Source: Litorilinea aerophila (GTDB lineage Bacteria > Chloroflexota > Anaerolineae > Caldilineales > Caldilineaceae). From it: a stretch of 64,000 nt of DNA. The translations under genes and the position numbers were made by a program. The stretch covers positions 62,001 through 126,000 of the forward strand of contig NZ_VIGC02000010.1 of the NCBI RefSeq assembly GCF_006569185.2. Direction: 5' to 3'. Positions 1 through 7,767 of this stretch are shown here, in pieces. The notes below the pieces were generated by a model, which ran no database searches, was not told the DNA's origin, and was given only the letters and a program-made list of their open reading frames with translations. Each line of letters begins with the position of its first letter. The first letter of the stretch is position 1.

Positions 1-5
1 CTGGT

Positions 6-2093
6 ATGTTGCGGACACCCAAACAGATCACGCGCGCCCTGGATCGGGTGCTGCATACGGTCGAGAAGCCTGCACGCTACACCGGCGGCGAGCTCAACAG
101 CGTCGCCAAGGATTGGGCGGATCCCCACATCCGCACCAAGGTGGCCCTGGCCTTCCCCGACATCTACGAGCTGGGGGGCAGCAATCTGGGCCTCATGATC
201 CTCTACGACCTGATCAACAAGCGGGATGATCTGCTGGCGGAACGGGTCTACTGCCCCTGGCCCGATTTTGAACAGGTCATGCGGCGGGAGGGCATCCCCC
301 TCTACGGCCTGGAAACCCGCCATCCCCTGATGGACTTCGACATCGTCGGCTTCAGCCTACCCTACGAGCAGCTCTTCACCAACGTGCTCACCATGCTGGA
401 TCTGGCGGGCATCCCCCTGCGCGCGGCCGACCGCACGGCTGCACACCCGCTGGTCATCGCCGGTGGCTCGGCCTGCTACAACCCGGAGCCCATGAGCCCC
501 TTCTTCGACGCCATGGTCATCGGCGAGGGAGAAGAGGTGATCTTCGAGGTCATCCAGGCCTACGAGGCGTGGCGCCAGGAGGTGGGCCCGGTTCAAGGGG
601 CCGGGGACCCTGTCGCCGACAGGGCTGTCCGTCGGCGCCTTTGGGAATACCTGGTCAAAATACCGGGTGTCTACGTGCCCCACTTCTATGAGGTGAGCTA
701 CGCGGCCGACGGCACCATCGCCGCCATCACCCCGACCCACCCGGATGCGCCGCCCCAGGTGCTCAAGCGGGTGGTCACGGTGCTGCCACCCCCGGTGACC
801 CGCTTCATCGTGCCCTTCATCGACGTGGTCCACAACCGGGCCGCCATTGAGATCATGCGCGGCTGCACCCGGGGCTGCCGCTTCTGCCAGGCAGGGATGA
901 TCTTCCGCCCCGTGCGGGAGCGGCCGGTGGAGGAGGTGCTCCAGGCCGTGGGCGAGATGATCGAGGCATGCGGCTTTGAAGAAGTCAGCTTCCTGAGCCT
1001 GAGCAGCAGCGACTACACCTATGTGGAAGAGCTGGTGCGCCGGACCATCGAAACCTATGGGGCCAGGAAGCTGAGCATCGGCCTGCCCAGCCTGCGCATC
1101 GAAAGCTTCAGCGTGGATCTCATGGAGATGCTGGAGAAGGGGCGGCGCCGCTCCGGCTTCACCTTTGCCCCAGAGGCAGCCACCGACCGCCTGCGGGATG
1201 TGATCAACAAGCCCATCGCCTCGGAAGAGCTGCTCCAGACCGCCGAGGAGGTCTACCGCCGTGGCTGGACCACCATCAAGATGTATTTCATGATCGGCCA
1301 CCCGACCCAGACCCTGGAGGATGTGCAGGCCATCGCCGACCTCTCCAAGGAAGTGCTGGCGGTGGGGCGCCGGGTGTTGGGCAAAAAAGCCAACGTGCGC
1401 ATCGGCGTCAGTACCCTGGTGCCCAAGCCCCACACCCCCTTCCAGTGGGTGCCCATGGAGGACGAGGCGGTCATCCGGGCCCAGATCGACCTCCTCCAGC
1501 GGGAGCTCCGGGGCCCTGGCATCTACTTCTCCTGGAACAACCCGGAGGAAACCCTGGTGGAGGCTTTCCTGACCCGGGGGGATCGACGCCTGGCCGACGT
1601 GATCCAGCGGGCCTGGGAGTTGGGCGCCAAGATGGAAGGCTGGGGCGAATGGTTCAACTTCGACGCCTGGCAACAGGCCTTCGCCGAGCTGGGGCTGGAC
1701 ATGGACTGGTACGCCCGGCGCGCCCGCCCGGTGGACGAAATTTTGCCCTGGGACCATATCTCCGCCGGCCTGAAGAAGGAGTTCCTGACCCAGGAGTACA
1801 TCCACACCTACCAGGGCGGCGTGGTGGATGACTGCCGGGAGCACTGTTTCAGTTGCGGTATCCTGGGCTATTTCAAGGAGCAGCGCCGGGAGGCGCCCGA
1901 CGAAGCCTGGGGGTGCCCGGCCTTGGGGCGGGGTAAGCAGCGGCAGCCGGTCGATATCACCCCCATTCCCCTCTATTTCAACGACCAGATGTCCCCGGAC
2001 CGGCAGGGGCAGTTCGACCATCGGGTGCCCCAGCGCCGCTTTGGCACCGTCAGCAAGCGGGCTCAGGCGGCTGTAGCGTCCGGCGATGATTGA
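6..2093 (+). CDS. B12-binding domain radical SAM protein (TIGR03960 family)
   Basis: The protein has 695 residues. The N-terminal ~250 residues resemble a B12-binding/Rossmann region, followed by a radical SAM core. The cluster motif RGCTRGCRFCQAG supplies the CxxxCxxC cysteines that bind the 4Fe-4S cluster and AdoMet. The motif GHPTQT and the C-terminal cysteines (CREHCFSCG, around residue 615) are typical of the TIGR03960 family. The substrate is unknown. This family is nearly always followed by a DUF2344 gene, as here 25 bp downstream, and the pair is thought to act together on RNA or protein; that role is inference from the family. The ATG at position 6 sits at the window edge, so an earlier start outside the window cannot be excluded. 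Confidence 0.93.
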   Translation: MLRTPKQITRALDRVLHTVEKPARYTGGELNSVAKDWADPHIRTKVALAFPDIYELGGSNLGLMILYDLINKRDDLLAERVYCPWPDFEQVMRREGIPLYGLETRHPLMDFDIVGFSLPYEQLFTNVLTMLDLAGIPLRAADRTAAHPLVIAGGSACYNPEPMSPFFDAMVIGEGEEVIFEVIQAYEAWRQEVGPVQGAGDPVADRAVRRRLWEYLVKIPGVYVPHFYEVSYAADGTIAAITPTHPDAPPQVLKRVVTVLPPPVTRFIVPFIDVVHNRAAIEIMRGCTRGCRFCQAGMIFRPVRERPVEEVLQAVGEMIEACGFEEVSFLSLSSSDYTYVEELVRRTIETYGARKLSIGLPSLRIESFSVDLMEMLEKGRRRSGFTFAPEAATDRLRDVINKPIASEELLQTAEEVYRRGWTTIKMYFMIGHPTQTLEDVQAIADLSKEVLAVGRRVLGKKANVRIGVSTLVPKPHTPFQWVPMEDEAVIRAQIDLLQRELRGPGIYFSWNNPEETLVEAFLTRGDRRLADVIQRAWELGAKMEGWGEWFNFDAWQQAFAELGLDMDWYARRARPVDEILPWDHISAGLKKEFLTQEYIHTYQGGVVDDCREHCFSCGILGYFKEQRREAPDEAWGCPALGRGKQRQPVDITPIPLYFNDQMSPDRQGQFDHRVPQRRFGTVSKRAQAAVASGDD

Positions 2094-2118
2094 GGCCGAT
2101 GAAGGAGGGAGGTAGATC

Positions 2119-3021
2119 ATGGAATCGACCCATCTGACGACTTCTGCGCCGGATGCGGTAGAAGCGGAACAGGCCGAAGAAGCCCCGCGCCAGCGGGTCC
2201 GCATCCTCTTCGAAAAGGGGGAGTCCATCAAGTTCATCTCCCACCAGGATGTTTTCCGCCTGTGGGAGCGAACGGTGCGCCGGGCGGACCTGCCCCTGCT
2301 CTACAAGCAGGGGTTCAACCCCCAGCCCCACATCCAGTTCGCGTCGCCGTTGGGGGTGGGCATCACCGGCGTTCAGGAGCCGGTGGACATGATTTTCAGC
2401 CCGCCGGTTCCCCTGGAAGAGCTACGCCGCCGCATCGAGGCAAAATTGCCGCCGGGCGTCCGCCTTCACCACATCGAAGAGGTTCCCCTCAAAACCCAGG
2501 CGCTGCAGAGCCTCCTGATCGGCGCGGATTACACCATTCTCATCTTTGCCGAGCCCGGCGAGATCCCCGAGGTCCAACTCCAGGAGCGGATCGAGGCGTT
2601 CCTCGCCCAAAAGGAGGTGTGGCGCGAGCGGCAGCGCAAGGGCAAGACCTACCTCTACAACCTCCGTCCCCTGGTCCTGGAGTTGACCTACCAGGGCTAT
2701 GTGCCGGAGCGGGAGGAACACCGCATCTTCCTGCGGGTGCAACAGCGGGCCGGGGCCACTGGCCGGCCGGACGAAGTGGTGGCCGCCATGGGCTTTGAAG
2801 CCTTTGCCCGGACCCTGCGCCGGGAGCGGCTCTATTTCGAGCACATTCCCGAGGATGCCGCTCTCTTTGCCCGTTATCCCGTGGTGGCCCAGGAAGAGAT
2901 CATGGCGCGGCCATCGGAGCCCGGGCGCGGGCGGCGGCGCCGGCCCTCCCAGAAGCAGAAACCGCAACGCCGGTCTGCCGGGCGCTCCATCAACGAGCGG
3001 GCGGCCGATGAGTTCATCTGA
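2119..3021 (+). CDS. TIGR03936 radical-SAM-associated protein (DUF2344)
   Basis: The protein has 300 residues. After an acidic N-terminal tail of ~30 residues, the sequence RVRILFEKGESIKFISHQD is the diagnostic start of the DUF2344 domain, followed by a run ending FNPQPHIQFASPLGVGI. The C-terminal ~40 residues are a very basic Arg/Lys/Pro/Gln tail that suggests nucleic-acid contact. A good ribosome site (AAGGAGGGAGG) lies just before the ATG. The gene is co-directional with the radical SAM gene 25 bp upstream, and the two families co-occur or are fused across many bacteria. The molecular function is not established. Confidence 0.92.
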   Translation: MESTHLTTSAPDAVEAEQAEEAPRQRVRILFEKGESIKFISHQDVFRLWERTVRRADLPLLYKQGFNPQPHIQFASPLGVGITGVQEPVDMIFSPPVPLEELRRRIEAKLPPGVRLHHIEEVPLKTQALQSLLIGADYTILIFAEPGEIPEVQLQERIEAFLAQKEVWRERQRKGKTYLYNLRPLVLELTYQGYVPEREEHRIFLRVQQRAGATGRPDEVVAAMGFEAFARTLRRERLYFEHIPEDAALFARYPVVAQEEIMARPSEPGRGRRRRPSQKQKPQRRSAGRSINERAADEFI

Positions 3022-3291
3022 AACCAGCTCAGCAACAACAACCAAAAAATTGGCATCCTGCCCTGAAAAAATGGAACACGGATGGGCACGGATGGGTAGG
3101 TCCGGCCAGGAGACCGGACCTACCCATCCAGCGGGACGGGAACCCATGTCACGCAGGGATGCGTGACCTACGGAGCGTGCCCTTTTTTCATCCCCCGCGG
3201 GGCCATGAAGGTGCATGAAGCACTCAGATGCCGACTCCGCGTCGAAATCGTGGTCGAAATCGTGAACGACTGAGATTAGAATCATTGAGGG

Positions 3292-3550
<259 letters not shown>

Positions 3551-3816
3551 CAGCTTGCTCTTTGGCTCCGGCGCTCTCGCCACAGCTTGTCTACCAGTAT
3601 ATCCACGAGGGTTACATTTGAGTTACGAAATGGCCCCGATCAAAGGGAATTTTTCAAATTCACCCGTCATCGGCGCAACTTTTACACTTTCCCCGTGTTG
3701 TTAATGATCGGGTTCGCCGGGACAGCCAGACGACACCATTCACCCTCGTTCGAATTATCACAAATTGTAGACGAGCCATGTTGTGGATGGGTTGCGTGTC
3801 TGTCTCCCCCTGAGGT

Positions 3817-3845
3817 TTGACAGCTTGTCACGCACTGACTACAAT
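3817..3845 (+). promoter_or_regulatory. Near-consensus sigma-70 promoter without an adjacent gene
   Basis: A perfect -35 TTGACA (3817-3822), a 17-bp spacer and a -10 TACAAT (3840-3845). A transcript would start near 3852. The first recognised downstream gene is acpP at 4321, so this either drives a ~470 nt acpP leader or an unannotated small RNA. Confidence 0.55.
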
Positions 3846-4024
3846 GGCCCATGCGTTGTGGACCGGTGAGCGCACCAGGGATGGTGGCACGTCTATCGTC
3901 ATCATCTGTCGCCTGTGCCAGGGCTTCAGGGCATAACGTTCGGTTGCTTGCCTCTTGCCCAAAAGGAATGCGCCCGCATAGCGGCGATTTCGGTACGTCA
4001 CGATTGTTGCCCATCTGCGGAGTG

Positions 4025-4106
4025 AGTATCCTCAGATGCGGCTCCATTCCGCTGGGCCCGGCATCTGAGGATGCCGACTCCGCGTCGAAATCGTGAACGA
4101 CTGAAT
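4025..4106. repeat. Dispersed palindromic repeat, copy B
   Basis: The two arms around 4028-4038 and 4061-4071 (tcctcagatgc / gcatctgagga) form a hairpin, followed by gactccgcgtcgaaatcg and aacgactga. The same tail occurs at 3231-3272, and a diverged copy with its own hairpin at 51385-51475. Confidence 0.65.
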
Positions 4107-4277
4107 TTCACTTCATATCGGAAGTTGAACATTCTCGAGCGGTAAAGCAGCCGGCAAAGCCGACTTTTGTCCAAATTAGAATGGCTCATCCACCCCAAAT
4201 GGGGCCGCCGGGCCAGATTGTTCCGCCGGCTACCGAGCCCAGAGGTTGGGGAGATGGGCAAAAAGGTTTTTGACCAA

Positions 4278-4303
4278 CGAATTTGAACACCGAATTTGAA
4301 CAC
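4278..4303 (+). repeat. 13-bp tandem direct repeat ahead of acpP
   Basis: The 13-mer cgaatttgaacac occurs twice back to back (4278-4290 and 4291-4303), ending immediately before the acpP ribosome-binding site. The placement suggests a regulator-binding site or leader element; no regulator is known from the sequence. Confidence 0.5.
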
Positions 4304-4320
4304 TGAGGAGAGATTTAGAC

Positions 4321-4557
4321 ATGTCCGAAAAAGATACCTTCGAGCGGGTTCGCGCAATTATCGTCGAGCAGTTGGGTGTGGATCCGAGCGATGTGACCAT
4401 GGACGCCAACTTCCGGGATGACCTGGAGGCCGACAGCCTGGACCTGGTCGAGCTGATCATGGCCTTCGAAGAGGAGTTCGGCGGCGAAATCAGCGACGAA
4501 GAGGCCCAGAAAATCGTCTCCGTAGGCGACGCCGTCCGCTTCCTGGATGCCCTCTGA
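4321..4557 (+). CDS. acpP: Acyl carrier protein
   Basis: A 78-residue acidic protein of the usual ACP length. The motif [10 protein letters not shown] places the 4'-phosphopantetheine attachment site at Ser39, and the four-helix pattern with an acidic helix II is conserved. It carries growing acyl chains on the phosphopantetheine thiol during fatty acid synthesis in the cytoplasm. A GAGGAGAG ribosome site lies 9 bp upstream of the ATG. The gene stands alone rather than in a fab cluster; upstream is the tandem 13-mer, downstream a strong intrinsic terminator. Confidence 0.97.
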   Translation: MSEKDTFERVRAIIVEQLGVDPSDVTMDANFRDDLEADSLDLVELIMAFEEEFGGEISDEEAQKIVSVGDAVRFLDAL

Positions 4558-4627
4558 TCCCGACCGGCCACGAACCATTGGCCACGGAACCGGGATGCCA
4601 GATAGCCTGACCGGTCTGTGAACTTTG

Positions 4628-4663
4628 AGGCGAGCTGCTGGAAACACTGCGGCTCGCCTTTTT
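4628..4663 (+). terminator. Intrinsic terminator of acpP
   Basis: A perfect 8-bp stem, aggcgagc (4628-4635) with gctcgcct (4652-4659), running into five T's (4659-4663). It ends 33 bp before the next start codon and argues against the longer upstream start of the following gene. Confidence 0.8.
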
Positions 4664-4695
4664 GTTCTGGCTCGGTTGTGGCAGAGGTGCGGCCC

Positions 4696-5343
4696 ATGTC
4701 TCGTCAACATCCTGACCCTCCCGTTGCCCTCATCCTCAATGCCGGTGGCCAAAGCCGGCGGATGGGGCAGCCGAAAGCCCTGTTGCCCGTGCCCGGCAGC
4801 GGCCAGCCCCTCGCACTCCACATTGTCCGGCGGCTACGTCCCCTGGCCGCCGGCGGCCTGGTGGTGGTGACCAACCAGGCCGAGATCGCCCGCCTCTTCC
4901 CGCCGGAGGAGGGCGTTCAGGTGCTGGGCGACGCGTATCCCGGCGGCGCATTGGGTGGGCTGGCGACGGGCCTGGGGGCATGCGACGGCTGGGCCATGGC
5001 CGTGGCCTGTGACATGCCCCTGGTTTCCCGGGAGATCTTTGCCTGGCTGATTCAGCTGGTATCCAGGGAGTTGGATGAAGGAGGCGCAGAGCGGTGGGAC
5101 GCGGTGGTGCCGCTGGTGGCCGGCTATCCCCAATCGTTCCATGCCCTCTACCACCGGCGTTGCCTGCCTGCCATTGAGGCCACACTACGGCGGGGAGAGC
5201 GGCGGGTTGCCAGCTTTTTGGCCGATGTGCGTACGAGGTATGTTACCGAGGAAGAGATCCGCCCGCTGGACCCGGCGTTGCGTTCCTTCCTCAACGTCAA
5301 CACGCCGGAGGAATGGGCGGCGGTCCGGCCTTTTCTGACATAA
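4696..5343 (+). CDS. MobA-like NTP transferase
   Basis: A 215-residue protein with the nucleotidyltransferase signature LNAGGQSRRMGQPKALL (LxAGxxxRMGxxK) at its N terminus and a metal-binding acidic motif AVACDMPLVS mid-sequence. The fold and length match molybdenum cofactor guanylyltransferase MobA and related MobA-like NTP transferases, which join a nucleotide to molybdopterin or to a sugar phosphate. No other molybdenum cofactor gene is nearby, so the exact substrate is open. I chose the ATG at 4696 because the longer frame from 4618 would begin inside the acpP terminator. It converges with lexA, leaving a 7-bp gap. Confidence 0.85.
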   Translation: MSRQHPDPPVALILNAGGQSRRMGQPKALLPVPGSGQPLALHIVRRLRPLAAGGLVVVTNQAEIARLFPPEEGVQVLGDAYPGGALGGLATGLGACDGWAMAVACDMPLVSREIFAWLIQLVSRELDEGGAERWDAVVPLVAGYPQSFHALYHRRCLPAIEATLRRGERRVASFLADVRTRYVTEEEIRPLDPALRSFLNVNTPEEWAAVRPFLT

Positions 5344-5350
5344 AGTGGAA

Positions 5351-6058
5351 TTATGTGTGCTCCACCAGCCGGATGACCGAGACCACTTTCCCATTGATGC
5401 GGACCTGATCGGCCGGCCGGACAATGGGCTGGTAGGCCGGGTTGGGATTCGCCGGCTGGAGGCGTACGTTGCGCCCTTCTCGGTAGAGATATTTTAGGGT
5501 CGTCTCCTCGTCCCCCTCGATCCACGCCGCCACCATGTCGCCATCGTCGGCGGTTTCCTGGTGGCGCAAAATCACGATATCCCCATCCAACACGCTGGCG
5601 TCGATCATGGAATCCCCCTGGACCCGCAGGGCAAAGAGGGGACCCCGGGCCCGGAAGAGCCCCTCGGGCACTTCCACCCACCCTTCCGGGTTGGTGGTCT
5701 CCCGAGGTTCAACCTGGATGGGCGTGCCGGCAGCGATGGGCCCCAGGATGGGGATGCGCAGCAGGGGGCCCGAGGAACCATTGCCGTTCTGGCTCTCTGC
5801 TCCGTAGCCCGCTGGCGCCTCCAGCCCCAACTCTGCCTGAATTCGCTCCCAGTTCAGGCTAAGGCCGCGGCTGACCTCCTTGCGGCGGCTGATCAGCTTC
5901 ATCTCCTCCAGTTTGGCCAGGTTGTAGTTGACCACCGACGTGCTGGAAATCCCCACCTGTTCGCCGATCTCCCGGATGGTGGGCGGGAATTCGTTTTCCT
6001 GGAAAAACTGGATGATAAACTGGAGGATCTTGCGTTGTCGCTCGGAGAGATTGCCCAT
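5351..6058 (-). CDS. lexA: LexA repressor, SOS regulator
   Basis: A 235-residue LexA. The N-terminal winged helix-turn-helix includes TIREIGEQVGISSTSVVNYN (residues 27-46). The autocleavage bond is Ala110-Gly111 in PIAAGTPI, and the S24 catalytic dyad is Ser150 (QGDSM) and Lys189 (TTLKY). LexA represses DNA-damage genes and self-cleaves when stimulated by RecA filaments. The start at 6058 (MGNLSERQRK) fits the family; an in-frame extension to 6148 adds an unrelated 30 residues. The promoter upstream carries three operator-like palindromes, so autoregulation is likely. It is the last of three minus-strand genes, after recO and a MazG-like gene, but has its own promoter. Confidence 0.96.
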   Translation of the reverse strand: MGNLSERQRKILQFIIQFFQENEFPPTIREIGEQVGISSTSVVNYNLAKLEEMKLISRRKEVSRGLSLNWERIQAELGLEAPAGYGAESQNGNGSSGPLLRIPILGPIAAGTPIQVEPRETTNPEGWVEVPEGLFRARGPLFALRVQGDSMIDASVLDGDIVILRHQETADDGDMVAAWIEGDEETTLKYLYREGRNVRLQPANPNPAYQPIVRPADQVRINGKVVSVIRLVEHT

Positions 6059-6265
6059 GACAAACCCTTTCGTGTCGCTGTTGGGACCGCATATCCCGGG
6101 TGCCACTGGCAGACAGGCTTTTCTGCTGGCGAAAGCCGTCAATGTCAAGTGGCGCCCAGTTCAGGCCTGGGAGACTGCCTGGCCCGGGGGAGCCCGGTCA
6201 ACGCCCTCATGGGACCGATTTCCGGTTGAGATTCAGCCGACAAACTCTGGCCAATATCCCAAATG

Positions 6266-6344
6266 AGAACGTTTGTTTCCCAAATTTATCCCAAGTATAC
6301 ACGAACATTTGTGCGGTGTCAATAGGCAGACGCACGTTTGTTCT
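6266..6344. promoter_or_regulatory. Three LexA-box-like operators around the lexA promoter
   Basis: Three 14-bp imperfect palindromes of the CGAAC-N4-GTTCG type: AGAACGTTTGTTTC (6266-6279, downstream of the -10), CGAACATTTGTGCG (6302-6315, in the spacer) and CGCACGTTTGTTCT (6331-6344, upstream of the -35). The consensus is the Gram-positive SOS box; that this LexA uses it is inference from placement. Confidence 0.6.
6294..6322 (-). promoter_or_regulatory. lexA promoter
   Basis: On the minus strand: -35 TTGACA (6322-6317), a 17-bp spacer and -10 TATACT (6299-6294). Transcription would start near 6287, giving a ~230 nt leader to the ATG at 6058. The palindrome at 6302-6315 lies wholly inside the spacer. 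Confidence 0.75.
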
Positions 6345-6358
6345 GTCAGGGCTCTGTG

Positions 6359-6757
6359 CTATTCACCCTCCGGGGCATCCAGCGCGGCGTCGGCCAGGTA
6401 TTGCTTGAAGCGGCGCCAGTAGGCCTCCCGCTCCGCGGGACCGGTGGAGGGGTCGGGGAAGCGTTGGTCGGCCTTCTCCTGGCCCCGGCGCATGGCCTCT
6501 TCCATGTCGATGCCACAGAGGTAGGCCAGCTTGAAGATCATGACCTGCAGGTCGCTGAGCTCCAGGGCCAGCTCCTCCCGCAGGGCTTCCAGATCCGCAG
6601 GCGACAGGGGACGATAGCCTTCCAACATCTGGACCAGGCGGCTGATCTCTCCCAGCTCTTCCATGGCGTGAAGCAAGGTGTGGCTGGGCAACACCTTGTC
6701 CCATTCCCGGGCCTTGTCCCAGGATTCCAACCACTGTTGATATTCCCGGATGTGCAT
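6359..6757 (-). CDS. MazG-like nucleotide pyrophosphohydrolase
   Basis: A 132-residue all-alpha protein. It shows the MazG/dUTPase-like metal-binding pattern: an EExxE motif in HAMEELGEISRLVQ and, after about 35 residues, ELALELSDLQVMIF (ExxxD-type). Such enzymes hydrolyse nucleoside triphosphates to monophosphates and pyrophosphate, a house-cleaning role in the cytoplasm. The short single-domain form fits the MazG-like group rather than full-length MazG. It sits between recO and lexA on the same strand, ending 14 bp before the upstream-most LexA-like box, so a link to DNA repair is plausible but unproven. Confidence 0.8.
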   Translation of the reverse strand: MHIREYQQWLESWDKAREWDKVLPSHTLLHAMEELGEISRLVQMLEGYRPLSPADLEALREELALELSDLQVMIFKLAYLCGIDMEEAMRRGQEKADQRFPDPSTGPAEREAYWRRFKQYLADAALDAPEGE

Positions 6758-6830
6758 GGCGACTCCTGTGGGGTGTCCGTGTGGGATGTCTGTGTGGGGT
6801 GGCGATGAACGGGTGGCCGCCTGTCAGGCT

Positions 6831-7637
6831 TCATCCATGGCTGGCCTGGGGCGCAGGAGGGGGCGCAGGGCGGCTTTGCTGGAGGCGACGCAGGAACTCT
6901 ACTGAGCGAAGTTGCCGTTCCAGGACGGTCAGCAGATAGCGATAGAGGATGTTTTCCACCTGGCGCAACAGGGAGGGGCGTACCTTCAGCCGCTGCACCT
7001 CTGCCCAGGGCTGCCGCTGGAGATGGCGCAAGATCTTGAGCACATCCGGCGGTACGGCTTCGCAGTCCGGCCGGGACTGGCCACAGCGGGGGCAGTAGAC
7101 GCCCCCCTCCTGCAGGCTCAGGAAGTTGGTCACCGGTTCCAGCGCTTCCCCACAGCCCAGGCAGTGGAAGAGCTCGGGCTGGAAGCCAGTCAGGCTGAGG
7201 AGGTGGAGTTCGAACCAGCGCAGCAGGAGCTGGGGATCGTAGTCCGCGGCTCCGTCCAACACCCGCAGCGCCAGCAGGGCCAGGTCCCAGAGAGGCTGGT
7301 TTTCATCTTCGGCTTCCGTGAACGCGTCGAGCAGCTCGCAGATGTAGCCGGCCCGGCTGATGTGATCCAGATCTTCCCGCAGATGGCGGAAGCTCTCCAC
7401 CGTCACCGCCTCGGTGATGATGTCCCAGGTGCGGGCCTGGGCCACCAGCAGGGAGGCATGGGTGAAGAGCTCCAGGTGTCCAGCTTTGCGGCTGGTGGTC
7501 TTGCGAACGCCTTTGGCGATCAGCTCCAGCTTGCCCAGGCCCGGCGTGAAGACGGTCAGGATGCGGTCGGCGTCGCTGTAGTCTCGCCGACGCAGGATCA
7601 GGGCGTGGGTGCGGTAGATTCGTTGGCGGTTGCTCAT
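6831..7637 (-). CDS. recO: DNA repair protein RecO
   Basis: A 268-residue RecO. The N-terminal OB-fold starts YRTHALILRRRDYSDADRIL, with VFTPGLGKLELIAKGVRK following. The C-terminal helical part contains two cysteine pairs (CLGCG and CPRCG) that form the zinc-binding site found in many RecO proteins. RecO works with RecR to load RecA onto SSB-coated single-stranded DNA. It lies upstream of the MazG-like gene and lexA on the same strand, with a 73-bp gap to the former. Confidence 0.94.
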   Translation of the reverse strand: MSNRQRIYRTHALILRRRDYSDADRILTVFTPGLGKLELIAKGVRKTTSRKAGHLELFTHASLLVAQARTWDIITEAVTVESFRHLREDLDHISRAGYICELLDAFTEAEDENQPLWDLALLALRVLDGAADYDPQLLLRWFELHLLSLTGFQPELFHCLGCGEALEPVTNFLSLQEGGVYCPRCGQSRPDCEAVPPDVLKILRHLQRQPWAEVQRLKVRPSLLRQVENILYRYLLTVLERQLRSVEFLRRLQQSRPAPPPAPQASHG

Positions 7638-7666
7638 GGACGATGGCTCATATTGCTCCGGGTAGA

Positions 7667-7699
7667 CCTGCCCATCCCCGGACAGGAGGGATGGGCAGG
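7667..7699. terminator. Hairpin between the protease gene and recO
   Basis: An 11-bp perfect stem, cctgcccatcc (7667-7677) with ggatgggcagg (7689-7699), lies in the 130-bp gap after the minus-strand protease gene. It has no T-run, so it may be a weak terminator, a processing hairpin or a repeat remnant. Confidence 0.4.
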
Positions 7700-7767
7700 C
7701 AGCACAAACTCGCTCTTCGGTTCTTTGGGGCGCCAGACTACGCCCCGGGTGACAGGCGGGGCCGGGC

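Noticed and set aside
357-2237. 626-codon open frame antisense to the radical SAM gene
   Set aside because: Low-complexity translation and full overlap with a well-conserved gene; produced by codon bias in GC-rich DNA.
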